Program-made: the position numbers and the translations under genes | From: Thermoproteota archaeon | Lineage (GTDB): Archaea > Thermoproteota > Methanomethylicia > Methanomethylicales > Methanomethylicaceae | Direction of reading: 5' to 3' | NCBI GenBank assembly: GCA_004347955.1 | Contig: QNVH01000011.1 | Coordinates: 1-5,977, forward strand | DNA: 5,977 nucleotides | Notes under the pieces: generated by a model | Told to the model about the DNA's origin: nothing | The model's input: the letters and a program-made list of their open reading frames with translations, nothing else | Databases searched by the model: none | Shown: piece after piece, positions 1-5,513 of the stretch | Numbering within the stretch: position 1 is the first letter of the stretch | Layout: each line of letters begins with the position of its first letter

Positions 1-16
1 TTTCCAAGATTACCGC

Positions 17-31
17 CTCAGTGTTACTGAG
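17..31. repeat. short perfect inverted repeat (hairpin)
   Basis: CTCAGT at 17-22 and ACTGAG at 26-31 form a perfect 6-bp stem with a 3-base loop, followed by an A-rich then T-rich stretch (33-52). It could be the 3' end or terminator of a gene left of the window, or part of a transposon end. Nothing in the sequence decides between these. Confidence 0.35.
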
Positions 32-53
32 ATTAAAAAAAGTAATATTTTTA

Positions 54-84
54 GTTTATGTTTCTTATGAAACAAAACATAAAC
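54..84. repeat. AT-rich perfect inverted repeat
   Basis: GTTTATGTTT (54-63) and AAACATAAAC (75-84) are perfect 10-bp complementary arms around an 11-base loop. A competing 5-bp stem lies partly inside it (GTTTC 60-64, GAAAC 69-73). Subterminal hairpins like this occur in IS200/IS605 elements, and a tnpB-tail-like sequence begins immediately to the right, but a regulatory or terminator role is equally possible. No flanking gene is visible. Confidence 0.4.
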
Positions 85-202
85 ATCTCGCAGTAAAGCT
101 TTCAGGAACCAAGGGTCGACAGGGTGGGAGATCGTTGCGGTCAAACCTTCACACTGTGAGTGGTCAACACACTCTCGGGCTGAAGCCGGGAGATTCTTGC
201 AC
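83..202 (+). pseudogene. probable decayed tnpB 3' end / omega-RNA-like remnant
   Basis: Frame 2 is open here, after in-frame stops at 68-70 and 80-82. It reads segments such as RNQGSTGWEIVAV (104-142) and HSRAEAGRFL (170-199), which resemble the variable C-terminal tails of archaeal TnpB proteins from IS200/IS605 elements. The DNA encoding the tail, 170-199, carries a GGC-TGAA-GCC hairpin inside an outer CTC/GAG pairing. The same design, in the same reading frame, recurs at 1194-1223 (22 of 30 bases identical). In these elements the tnpB 3' end doubles as the guide-RNA scaffold. No TnpB catalytic or zinc-finger residues are present, so this is at most a fragment. The family assignment rests on remembered tail patterns plus the internal repeat, so it is tentative. 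Confidence 0.35.
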
Positions 203-366
203 ACAGCCCCTTCAGCGCTCGGAGGCACATCTGTTTCAGCATTCGCCCCTTCTTTGCTCAGGGAGTATCTGCAAGGGCTGTGCCACCAGCCCATTAACGG
301 CTTCTTCGCTTGAAGAAGCCCTATATTTGCTCGAACCCCCCAGCCCAGTTCGGTCCGAACTTTTTT
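200..366. other. GC-rich self-complementary block, possible structured RNA
   Basis: This non-coding stretch is GC-richer than its AT-rich flanks and is full of pairing arms. CACAGCCC (202-209) pairs with GGGCTGTG (275-282). GGGCTG (275-280) can instead pair with CAGCCC (287-292). GGCTTCTTC (299-307) pairs perfectly with GAAGAAGCC (312-320) across a 4-base loop, and AGTTCGG (347-353) pairs with CCGAACT (355-361). On the minus strand, a TATA-like TTTTTATG (385-392 in + coordinates) sits about 25 bases upstream of roughly 362, which would suit a minus-strand transcript entering the block. I checked by eye for SRP RNA domain IV, RNase P conserved cores and tRNA, and found none convincing. Overlapping open frames exist on both strands but show no recognisable protein. 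Confidence 0.3.
347..366 (+). terminator. hairpin followed by T-run
   Basis: AGTTCGG (347-353) and CCGAACT (355-361) form a nearly loopless palindrome that leads directly into TTTTTT (361-366). For a + strand transcript crossing 100-350 this looks like a terminator. Archaeal termination depends mainly on the T-run, which is short here. The same palindrome could instead be the 5' hairpin of a minus-strand RNA. Confidence 0.3.
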
Positions 367-435
367 CGAAGGACGTCTGAAAGACATAAAAATACAAATT
401 TCACCAAAAATGTTTTAACCTTCTGCCATTAACTA

Positions 436-475
436 CGATTAAAATCGGGGCTTCTTGGGCTTCCTTGTAGCCCAA
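436..475 (+). promoter_or_regulatory. candidate promoter and leader hairpin of the DUF71 gene
   Basis: The palindrome CGATT-AA-AATCG (436-447) contains an AT core, GATTAAAAT, that could act as a TATA box. A start about 25 bases downstream would fall near 465. TTGGGCT (455-461) and AGCCCAA (469-475) form a perfect 7-bp stem with a 7-base loop at that point, upstream of the TTG start at 509. The TATA match is weak. The hairpin is certain as sequence but its role is unknown. Confidence 0.3.
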
Positions 476-508
476 ATCTAGCAACTGATTGGGATAAGGG
501 GAGAGGGA

Positions 509-1207
509 TTGCCAGATAAAGAAGTATATTTCAATCCTAAGAGCACGAGACCGATTAGAGAAATCAGAGGAGCAGGACTCTTCTCCGGAAAGGATTCGCT
601 TTATGCAATCTACTTAGCCGAAAGGTACGGAGTGGTAGTTACAGATCTGATATCTCTCATACCAACATTTGACAAACCAGCAGGACACATAGAGAACCTT
701 CCAATACTACAAAAGATTGCTAGGAACATGAATAAGGAGCTCACAGTCATAAGCCTACAAAAAGGGAGAGACGCGCTCGTTGAAGCACTTATCAGAATGG
801 GAGTAGAAGCACTCGTTGCCGGGGACGTTCTGGTAGAGGATCATGTAAGGTGGCTTCAAGAGATTTGTAAATTGGCAGGAGTAGCGCTTATTGAGCCTCT
901 ATTCAATAAGGACACATTAGCTGTATTAATGGATATGATGCACGCAGGGTTCAAAGCAACCATCATATGCGTGGACACAGATTTCCTCGGGGAGGAATGG
1001 CTCGGCTTTACTCTCTCCAAAAAGACTCTAAATGAGTTCCTATCTAAAAAAGGCAACATAGATCCGCTAGGGGAAAATGGCGAGTATCATACAATCGTAA
1101 TAGATTGCCCCCTTTACAAAAGACCACTAAGCATTAAGTCATGGGAGAAGCACAGGTCTGGGAAAATCAGCTATATCACTATTGAAAGTCAACCACTCCA
1201 CGACTGA
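509..1207 (+). CDS. DUF71/COG2102 PP-loop ATPase (Dph6-like; possibly the B12-salvage subgroup)
   Basis: This 232-residue cytoplasmic protein belongs to the ATP-pyrophosphatase family that includes diphthine-ammonia ligase (Dph6). A PP-loop lies at residues 24-30 (LFSGKDS). The usual SGGKDS is shortened to SGKDS, so one glycine is missing. The middle has GDVLVEDH (105-112) and EPLFNKD (129-135), the latter corresponding to the family's EPLWGRD. The C-terminal signature GENGEYHT is at 188-195, followed by V-x-D-x-P-L. The EYHT form and the GD-x-x-x-E-x-H segment fit the family branch proposed to act in B12 salvage better than canonical Dph6, and a BtuFCD-type importer lies downstream. Start: TTG at 509 follows a purine-rich GGGGAG about five bases upstream, and an in-frame stop at 479-481 excludes a much longer protein. 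The last residues, about 228-232, are encoded by DNA shared with a tnpB-tail-like sequence, so the native C-terminus may have been altered. The family is secure; the exact reaction is not. Confidence 0.88.
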   Translation: MPDKEVYFNPKSTRPIREIRGAGLFSGKDSLYAIYLAERYGVVVTDLISLIPTFDKPAGHIENLPILQKIARNMNKELTVISLQKGRDALVEALIRMGVEALVAGDVLVEDHVRWLQEICKLAGVALIEPLFNKDTLAVLMDMMHAGFKATIICVDTDFLGEEWLGFTLSKKTLNEFLSKKGNIDPLGENGEYHTIVIDCPLYKRPLSIKSWEKHRSGKISYITIESQPLHD

Positions 1208-1243
1208 AGTCGGGAGTTTCCTTAGGTGATTTCTATAAGGAAA
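1188..1243 (+). mobile_element. IS200/IS605-type right-end remnant (tnpB tail plus hairpins)
   Basis: Read in the frame starting at 1188, the DNA encodes VNHSTTEVGSFLR then stop (TGA 1227-1229), which looks like the C-terminal tail of an archaeal TnpB. It matches HSRAEAGRFL at 170-199 in frame and position. The core hairpin is CGAC (1201-1204), TGAA loop, GTCG (1209-1212), flanked by ACTC (1195-1198) and GAGT (1214-1217). A second perfect stem follows: TTTCCTTA (1217-1224) with TAAGGAAA (1236-1243). No tnpB body lies upstream, where the DUF71 gene reads straight into the remnant in another frame and uses its TGA at 1205-1207. This is therefore a fragment or a captured end, not an active element. 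Identification rests on the tail pattern and the second copy in this window. Confidence 0.42.
1217..1243. repeat. perfect 8-bp hairpin between convergent genes
   Basis: TTTCCTTA (1217-1224) and TAAGGAAA (1236-1243) pair perfectly over an 11-base loop. An alternative stem is GATTTC (1228-1233) with GAAATC (1240-1245). It lies between the ends of the DUF71 gene and apgM, so it may stop transcription in either direction, or be the subterminal hairpin of the transposon remnant. The rest of the gap to 1330 shows only weak pairings such as GTGATA (1246-1251) with TATCAC (1277-1282), and no gene. Confidence 0.4.
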
Positions 1244-1330
1244 TCGTGATACTAATGTTGCTCGTAGTACACTTGATATCACAAAGTCCGAGCACTTAGG
1301 ATAAAGACCTACTTATTTCGAACCTGCCAT

Positions 1331-2512
1331 TCATAGCTTTGTGTTTTTAAGTAATTTTGACATGAATTCCTCCGCTTTGAATAGCCCCAGTCCGCCTCTC
1401 CTGGCCGCCGTCTCGGAGTACTCTTCTATCCCGTCTCTGGGGAAGGATCCCCCAGCAATAACCACCGGTACAGGATCGTTGGTATGGCTTCGAAGCTCTA
1501 CTGAAGTTGTATGGTCCGAAAGAAGAGCTATCCGGGTGTTTTCCAAGGCGATATTGTCAAGGACCTCCCCGAGCATTCTGTCAACCTTCTTGATCATCTC
1601 GATTTTTCCTTCCAGGTTTCCATCGTGGCTTAGCTCGTCGGTAGCCTCGATGTGCAGTAAGACAAGATCTTTTTCTCTCAATGTTTCAAGGGCCGCCTTC
1701 GCCTTTCCGTGCAGGTCTGTATCGAAATTACCTGTGGCCCCAGGAACATCGACGACAGACATTCCGCAGAGAGTACCAATGCCCTTTATTAAGGGGACGC
1801 CAGCTACAACGGCTGCCTCAAACCCATACCTGTCTGAAAATTTCGGAAGGTTTGTTTTCGTACCGCCCCCCCACGGGAGAACTGCATACTTTTTCCCAGA
1901 CTCACTTTCATGCTCTGAAATTTTCAAAAAACGACTCAGGATTTCGGCAGTATATTTAGCTTCTTCTGTTCTCTCAAGTGGGACAAAATCAGGGATGGAC
2001 GCAAAGCGCTTTGGTTGGGTTGTAACAATATTGAGGGTCAGCATTTTTCCTCGAAGGAGGAGGACACCTCTAAATCCCAATGTGTGCTTAAAGAGAATCT
2101 CAACGTCTTTTAACCCCTTTGAGCATGCAACTCGTATGCGTTCCTCAAGGCGGAGAGCCTCCTCTTTTGGTAACTCTGCTTTCTCATTAAGAATTGTTCT
2201 CCCAGGACCTATCTCACATATGTTGCATCTGAAGGCAAGGTCCCATTTGTTCATGTCCACTCCCGCTCCGGCAGCTTCGAGCGGTCCTCTACCGGTATAG
2301 TACTTCTCAAGGTCATAACCTAATATAGAGAGAACTGCCAAGTCGCTACCTAGAGTAATATTTGTTTTTTCAGGAGCCATTATCCCTGATGAGCCTATCG
2401 AAGCCAAGTAGTTCATATTCTCTGCATCGGCCAACTCGAGGGGAGTACGTCCACAGAGTTTACTTATGGGGCGATCTGCCATACCGTCAACGACCACTAT
2501 TAAGAAACGCAT
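1331..2512 (-). CDS. apgM: 2,3-bisphosphoglycerate-independent phosphoglycerate mutase, archaeal type
   Basis: This 393-residue cytosolic metalloenzyme interconverts 3- and 2-phosphoglycerate in glycolysis and gluconeogenesis. It belongs to the alkaline-phosphatase superfamily. The metal and catalytic set is visible: D9 in VVDGMADRP, the nucleophile S56 in LGSD, D292 and H296 in ATDELSHDG, D333-H334 in LLSDHTT, and H343 in SHTNDPVPV. Other family landmarks are YYTGRGPLEAAG (71-82), AFRCN (93-97) and KGIG with VPGATG (243-261). The length is close to the family norm of about 400. The closely related group annotated as putative homoserine kinase is an alternative, but the KATDE-like, HDG and NDPVPVVIAGG segments favour the mutase. 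ATG at 2512 has no SD sequence and a TATA-like box lies about 26 bases upstream, so the transcript is probably leaderless. The gene is divergent from the importer operon and convergent with the DUF71 gene, and looks functionally independent of both. Confidence 0.92.
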   Translation of the reverse strand: MRFLIVVVDGMADRPISKLCGRTPLELADAENMNYLASIGSSGIMAPEKTNITLGSDLAVLSILGYDLEKYYTGRGPLEAAGAGVDMNKWDLAFRCNICEIGPGRTILNEKAELPKEEALRLEERIRVACSKGLKDVEILFKHTLGFRGVLLLRGKMLTLNIVTTQPKRFASIPDFVPLERTEEAKYTAEILSRFLKISEHESESGKKYAVLPWGGGTKTNLPKFSDRYGFEAAVVAGVPLIKGIGTLCGMSVVDVPGATGNFDTDLHGKAKAALETLREKDLVLLHIEATDELSHDGNLEGKIEMIKKVDRMLGEVLDNIALENTRIALLSDHTTSVELRSHTNDPVPVVIAGGSFPRDGIEEYSETAARRGGLGLFKAEEFMSKLLKNTKL

Positions 2513-2547
2513 ACGAATTGGGATTGGAAAGCTTTTTATTTAACATT
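2513..2547 (-). promoter_or_regulatory. apgM promoter (TATA box, leaderless start)
   Basis: On the minus strand, TTAAATAAAAAG (2532-2543 in + coordinates) matches an archaeal TATA box with an A-rich BRE-like stretch upstream. It is centred about 26 bases before the ATG at 2512 and no SD sequence intervenes, so transcription should begin at or next to the start codon. Confidence 0.5.
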
Positions 2548-2564
2548 TTTTACTATCTGGATGG
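2526..2564 (+). promoter_or_regulatory. promoter of the importer operon
   Basis: CTTTTTATTTAA (2532-2543) is TATA-like on the + strand as well, with a purine-rich BRE-like GGAAAG (2526-2531) before it. A start about 25 bases downstream falls near 2564, leaving a short leader that holds the SD sequence. The same AT-rich box appears to serve apgM on the other strand. Confidence 0.45.
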
Positions 2565-2577
2565 ATATACCATCCAG
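2557..2577 (+). promoter_or_regulatory. perfect palindrome at the operon start, candidate operator or RNA hairpin
   Basis: CTGGATGG (2557-2564) and CCATCCAG (2570-2577) are perfect 8-bp arms around the AT-only loop ATATA. The palindrome covers the predicted transcription start and its last base is the first G of the SD sequence. That position suits a repressor operator, or, if transcribed in full, a hairpin that limits ribosome access. The regulator is not in the window. Confidence 0.5.
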
Positions 2578-2586
2578 GAGGAGGAT
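2577..2586 (+). promoter_or_regulatory. strong Shine-Dalgarno site deciding the substrate-binding protein start
   Basis: GGAGGAGGAT ends four bases before ATG at 2591. An in-frame ATG at 2561 lies upstream of this site and inside the palindrome, so 2591 is the better start. It also puts a clean positively charged N-terminus (MKR) in front of the membrane segment. Confidence 0.75.
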
Positions 2587-2590
2587 TATA

Positions 2591-3685
2591 ATGAAAAGGA
2601 TGAGCGCCCTCGTCGCAATAATCTCTTTATTGGTTGTGACAAACACAATTGCAGTTATTTATATGACGAATAGCATAGCCGATCTGAACCGTAGCGTCCA
2701 ATCGATTAACACAACAGTCAGTGGTCTTAAAAATGACTTATCTTCCTTTGAAAGCGAATTAAGAGTGGTTAAAGAGTCGTACTACCCCCTTCTAATAAAA
2801 GATGCGCTTGGAAGAGTAGTAACGATAAACTCAGAGCCCATGAGGATCGTTTCAGGCGCTCCGTCGATAACAGAAACGCTCTTTGCCCTAGGGGCTGCAA
2901 GGAAGGTCGTTGGCGTGGACACTTATTCCAACTATCCAAATGAGCTTTTGGAGCTGAAAAACAACGGCACAATAGTCACAGTAGGAGGAGTGACCACACT
3001 TGATCCGGAGAAGGTAGCCGCCCTAAGACCCGATCTTGTTTTGATAGATGCCGGCTTGCAGTCCAAATTTGTACCTGCTTTGGAGGGACTTGGGTTGACT
3101 GTTGTAGCAGTAGAATCTAAGAGTGTAGAGGACATCATAAACAACATCCAGCTGATTTCAAAGGTGACTTTTAAACTGGAGGAGGGAACAAGAGTAGTTG
3201 CGCAGTTGAAGAGTGCTATGCAGGAGGTACGCCAGAAAGTCTCTGCTTCGCCTCCCACGAAGATTCTTTACCTTGTGTGGCCCGACCCAATGTATACGGC
3301 GGGGAAAGACACCTACATTAACGAGCTCATATCGATAGCTGGTGGGGAGAATGTTTTCAGTACCAGAAGTGGATGGTTCGTGGTTAACCCCGAAGACGTA
3401 GTCTCCGCGAGACCAAGTGTAATTATAATGAGTTCTATGGCTCTGCCTAAGAGCGCTGAGGCGCTCTTCTCCTACTTCAGGACGCTACCAGGTTTCGAAT
3501 ATCTGGATGCCATCAAAAACAATAGGGTGTACATACTCACGGGCGAGGCTTCAAATGCGCTTGAGAGGGCTGGACCTAGAGCGGCAGACGCGGTCTTCAT
3601 ACTGGGTTACATCCTTCATCCAGAGGCGTTCAATGCGTCACTGCCCAACTTTATCAGCGAATATGCTACCTACATAAGGAGATAG
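2591..3685 (+). CDS. btuF: BtuF/FepB-type substrate-binding protein, membrane-anchored with coiled-coil stalk
   Basis: This 364-residue extracytoplasmic receptor belongs to the cobalamin/iron-chelate ABC importer family (Peripla_BP_2 type). Residues 1-25 form an N-terminal signal anchor: MKRM then a hydrophobic run, with no lipobox cysteine. Residues 29-57 are a coiled coil with I29, L32, V36, I39, V43, L46, L50, F53 and L57 in strict 3-4 spacing. The binding domain starts near residue 66 with RIVSGAPSITETLFALGA (85-102), VVGVDTYSNYP (106-116) and VGGVTTLDPEKVAALRPDLVLI (131-152, family consensus). The second lobe includes W230 to A237 and the GGENVF segment (251-256). The pattern resembles cobalamin receptors, but heme or ferric chelates cannot be excluded. 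The start is ATG 2591, chosen from the SD site at 2577-2586. It is the first gene of the operon, and the permease starts 9 bases after its stop. Confidence 0.87.
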   Translation: MKRMSALVAIISLLVVTNTIAVIYMTNSIADLNRSVQSINTTVSGLKNDLSSFESELRVVKESYYPLLIKDALGRVVTINSEPMRIVSGAPSITETLFALGAARKVVGVDTYSNYPNELLELKNNGTIVTVGGVTTLDPEKVAALRPDLVLIDAGLQSKFVPALEGLGLTVVAVESKSVEDIINNIQLISKVTFKLEEGTRVVAQLKSAMQEVRQKVSASPPTKILYLVWPDPMYTAGKDTYINELISIAGGENVFSTRSGWFVVNPEDVVSARPSVIIMSSMALPKSAEALFSYFRTLPGFEYLDAIKNNRVYILTGEASNALERAGPRAADAVFILGYILHPEAFNASLPNFISEYATYIRR

Positions 3686-3694
3686 AAATAGAAG

Positions 3695-4711
3695 ATGCCA
3701 CCTCATTTCAAACAGAAGAGGTTGAGGTTTGCGGCGTATTTAACAACTTTAATTTTTTTTATGAGTGTAGCACTGATAACATCCCTAATGATAGGTAGTT
3801 TTGCGCTTTCGCCTAATGAGATTTTAGAAATATTGTTCCACCCAGATAAAAATCCTGTAGCATGGAGCATAGTGGTCAACTACAGAGTCCCGAGGATGCT
3901 TCTAGCCTCTATAACAGGATTTGTCCTTGGCGTCTCAGGAGGGGTGATCCAGACCCTGACCAGAAATCCGCTGGCGGACCCTTATATAACGGGGATGTCA
4001 TCGGGTGCTGCGCTCGGGGCAGCCGTGGCGTTCGTCATCCCTTTCTTGCCCATCTACGCGATCCCATTTTTCGCTTTCATGGGAGGCGTTTCGACGCTGC
4101 TATTGTGCATGCTGTTGGCAAAGAAAGCCAATGCAGGACCGATCGGTTTCATACTTGCTGGAATAGCCGTAGGAACCTTCAGCAGCGCCCTGTTAATGAT
4201 CATACTTGCGTTGGTCTCAGAGAAGGCCCACGGAATTTTAAACTGGATTTATGGTTCCTTCTCGACCTCCACTTGGACAGAGATCAAGGTGGCGTTGCCG
4301 GTAGTGGTCCCTGCGACATTATATTTACTCGCAAAGGCAAGGGATTTAAACTTACTATTGCTTGGAGAGGAGCACGCGTCTCAACTAGGGGTGAGAGCGA
4401 AGACGCTTTGGAGGCTCACGCTGGTGGCGTCCAGCCTAGCCGTCGCAACATGTGTCTCCTTCAGCGGGATAATCGGCTTCATAGGATTAATGGCACCACA
4501 TATGGTCAGACTCCTTGTTTCATCCGACAATCGCTTTGTGTTGCCCCTTGCGGGTCTCACGGGCGCACTCCTAATGCTCTTATCTGACGATCTGGTGAGG
4601 AGTCCCATGAATCCGATCGCCGAAATCCCGGTTGGGGCCGTCACATCCATGATGGGGGTGCCATTCTTTGTGTTTCTACTACTGAGGAGGGGGAGCAGGT
4701 TTGGTATGTAG
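3695..4711 (+). CDS. btuC: BtuC/FecCD-family ABC importer permease
   Basis: This 338-residue polytopic membrane protein forms the channel of a type II ABC importer for cobalamin or iron chelates. Its length and motifs are typical. They include the first membrane helix (about 14-36), YRVPRMLLASITGFVLGVSG (63-82), the NPLADPYITG loop (91-100), and then alternating hydrophobic helices. GLMAPHMVRLL (264-274) is the segment just after the ATPase-contacting coupling helix, and EIPVGAVTSMMGVPFF (310-325) is the conserved last helix region. An SD sequence, AAGGAGA (3676-3682), overlaps the end of the upstream gene at a rather long 12-base spacing. An in-frame stop at 3689-3691 makes ATG 3695 the first possible start. 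The last 11 bases overlap the ATPase start, indicating translational coupling. Family placement is firm; the substrate is inferred from family and context. Confidence 0.93.
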   Translation: MPPHFKQKRLRFAAYLTTLIFFMSVALITSLMIGSFALSPNEILEILFHPDKNPVAWSIVVNYRVPRMLLASITGFVLGVSGGVIQTLTRNPLADPYITGMSSGAALGAAVAFVIPFLPIYAIPFFAFMGGVSTLLLCMLLAKKANAGPIGFILAGIAVGTFSSALLMIILALVSEKAHGILNWIYGSFSTSTWTEIKVALPVVVPATLYLLAKARDLNLLLLGEEHASQLGVRAKTLWRLTLVASSLAVATCVSFSGIIGFIGLMAPHMVRLLVSSDNRFVLPLAGLTGALLMLLSDDLVRSPMNPIAEIPVGAVTSMMGVPFFVFLLLRRGSRFGM

Positions 4712-5513
4712 TATAGTTGTGAGTGGAGTTACAGTCCGTTTCGAATCCTCTGTGGTTTTAGATGGCGTAATTTTTAGCGTGAATAGAGGAGAGGTTCTGG
4801 GGGTACTGGGTCCCAACGGTTCAGGTAAGACCACACTGTTGAGGAGCATCGCCCGGGCCATAAATCCCACGTCTGGAGAGATTCTAGTCTTCGGCAGACC
4901 AGCATGGGATTACACCGAAGAAGAATACTCTAAGGTGGTTTCAGCAATGTTGCCGAACTGGCCGGGCGGTTTCAGCATGAAGACTTACGAAATCGTCCTG
5001 ATGGGTTGCAGGAACAGATCGAGGAACTTTTGGTGGGAAGAGGAGGAAGAGTTGGAAGTTGCTAAGGAGGCCCTGCAACTCCTTGGCGCTCTGGACCTCT
5101 TCGAGAGGGACTTCGATAAACTGAGTAGCGGTGAGCAGAGGAAGGTGCTGATCGCCAAGTCCCTCGCCCAAAGGACAAACATAATTCTCCTCGACGAGCC
5201 TGTTGCATATCTCGATATAAAGCACAAGCTTGAGGTGATGAATGTGCTGAGGACTCTTGCAGAACTGGGCAAGACTGTTGTGGTCTCCCTCCACGAGCTT
5301 GAGCTCGCCTCAGGATACTGCGATAAGCTCTTGGTTTTGAATCGCGGAAAAATCGTGGCTGCGGGGGAGCCAAGGAGCGTGATCTCCGAAGATCTGTTGA
5401 GGGAGGTCTACGGAGTTGAAGCGGAGGTGAAGTGGGATGGCGACCACAACTACCCCCTCATAATACCGAAGACGAAGAAGATTCCCAAGGAGGAGATTGT
5501 TTGCTTGAGGTGA
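4701..5513 (+). CDS. btuD: BtuD/FecE-family ABC importer ATPase
   Basis: This 270-residue cytoplasmic nucleotide-binding subunit powers the BtuC-type permease. It has Walker A GPNGSGKTT (37-45), signature LSSGEQ (141-146), Walker B IILLDEP (161-167), D-loop LDI (171-173) and H-loop H198 in SLHELELA. The Q-loop is unusual: where the family reads LPQ, this protein reads LPN, so N86 replaces the glutamine that normally contacts Mg-ATP and couples to the permease. TTG at 4701 is chosen because GAGGAGGGGGAG lies just upstream (4684-4695); GTG at 4719 is a weaker alternative. It overlaps the permease by 11 bases and the following ligase gene by 13. The C-terminal part (from about 240) is short and basic, without a recognisable regulatory domain. 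Confidence 0.93.
   Translation: MVCSIVVSGVTVRFESSVVLDGVIFSVNRGEVLGVLGPNGSGKTTLLRSIARAINPTSGEILVFGRPAWDYTEEEYSKVVSAMLPNWPGGFSMKTYEIVLMGCRNRSRNFWWEEEEELEVAKEALQLLGALDLFERDFDKLSSGEQRKVLIAKSLAQRTNIILLDEPVAYLDIKHKLEVMNVLRTLAELGKTVVVSLHELELASGYCDKLLVLNRGKIVAAGEPRSVISEDLLREVYGVEAEVKWDGDHNYPLIIPKTKKIPKEEIVCLR
5487..5495 (+). promoter_or_regulatory. Shine-Dalgarno site inside the ATPase gene for the ligase
   Basis: AAGGAGGAG lies within the last codons of the ATPase gene and ends five bases before TTG 5501. The next candidate, GTG 5510, would be 14 bases away. This favours TTG and supports a genuine short N-terminus for the ligase rather than a missing domain. Confidence 0.65.

Noticed and set aside
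320..345. tRNA T-arm (GGTTCGA on the minus strand)
   Set aside because: The flanking bases do not form the 5-bp T-stem, and no acceptor or anticodon arm is present.
100..366. SRP RNA or RNase P RNA on the minus strand
   Set aside because: A GGGCTGGGGGGTTCG stretch recalls the 5' part of archaeal SRP RNA, but the helix 8 core, the closing 5'/3' helix and the RNase P conserved boxes could not be found by eye.
21..380. Plus-strand open frame of 119 codons in frame 3
   Set aside because: There is no family resemblance and no convincing ribosome site, and it runs through the inverted-repeat cluster. The tnpB-like tail is in a different frame.
10..387. Minus-strand open frame of 125 codons
   Set aside because: The composition is protein-unlike and follows the GC-rich hairpin block. 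I see no recognisable domain and no SD sequence, and an equally long frame exists on the opposite strand.
1341..2300. 319-codon plus-strand frame antisense to apgM
   Set aside because: It is a Ser/Pro/Arg-rich shadow of the apgM gene, whose own frame carries every catalytic residue of its family.
2513..2590. Cobalamin riboswitch ahead of the importer operon
   Set aside because: The gap to the divergent gene is only 78 bp, too short for the aptamer, and shows no B12-box-like sequence.
2561..2590. Upstream ATG at 2561 as the receptor start
   Set aside because: It lies before the SD site and inside the palindrome, near the predicted transcription start. ATG 2591 has ideal SD spacing and gives a proper signal anchor.
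3862..4587. 241-codon plus-strand frame inside the permease gene
   Set aside because: It overlaps the clearly conserved BtuC-type frame along its full length and has no domain of its own.
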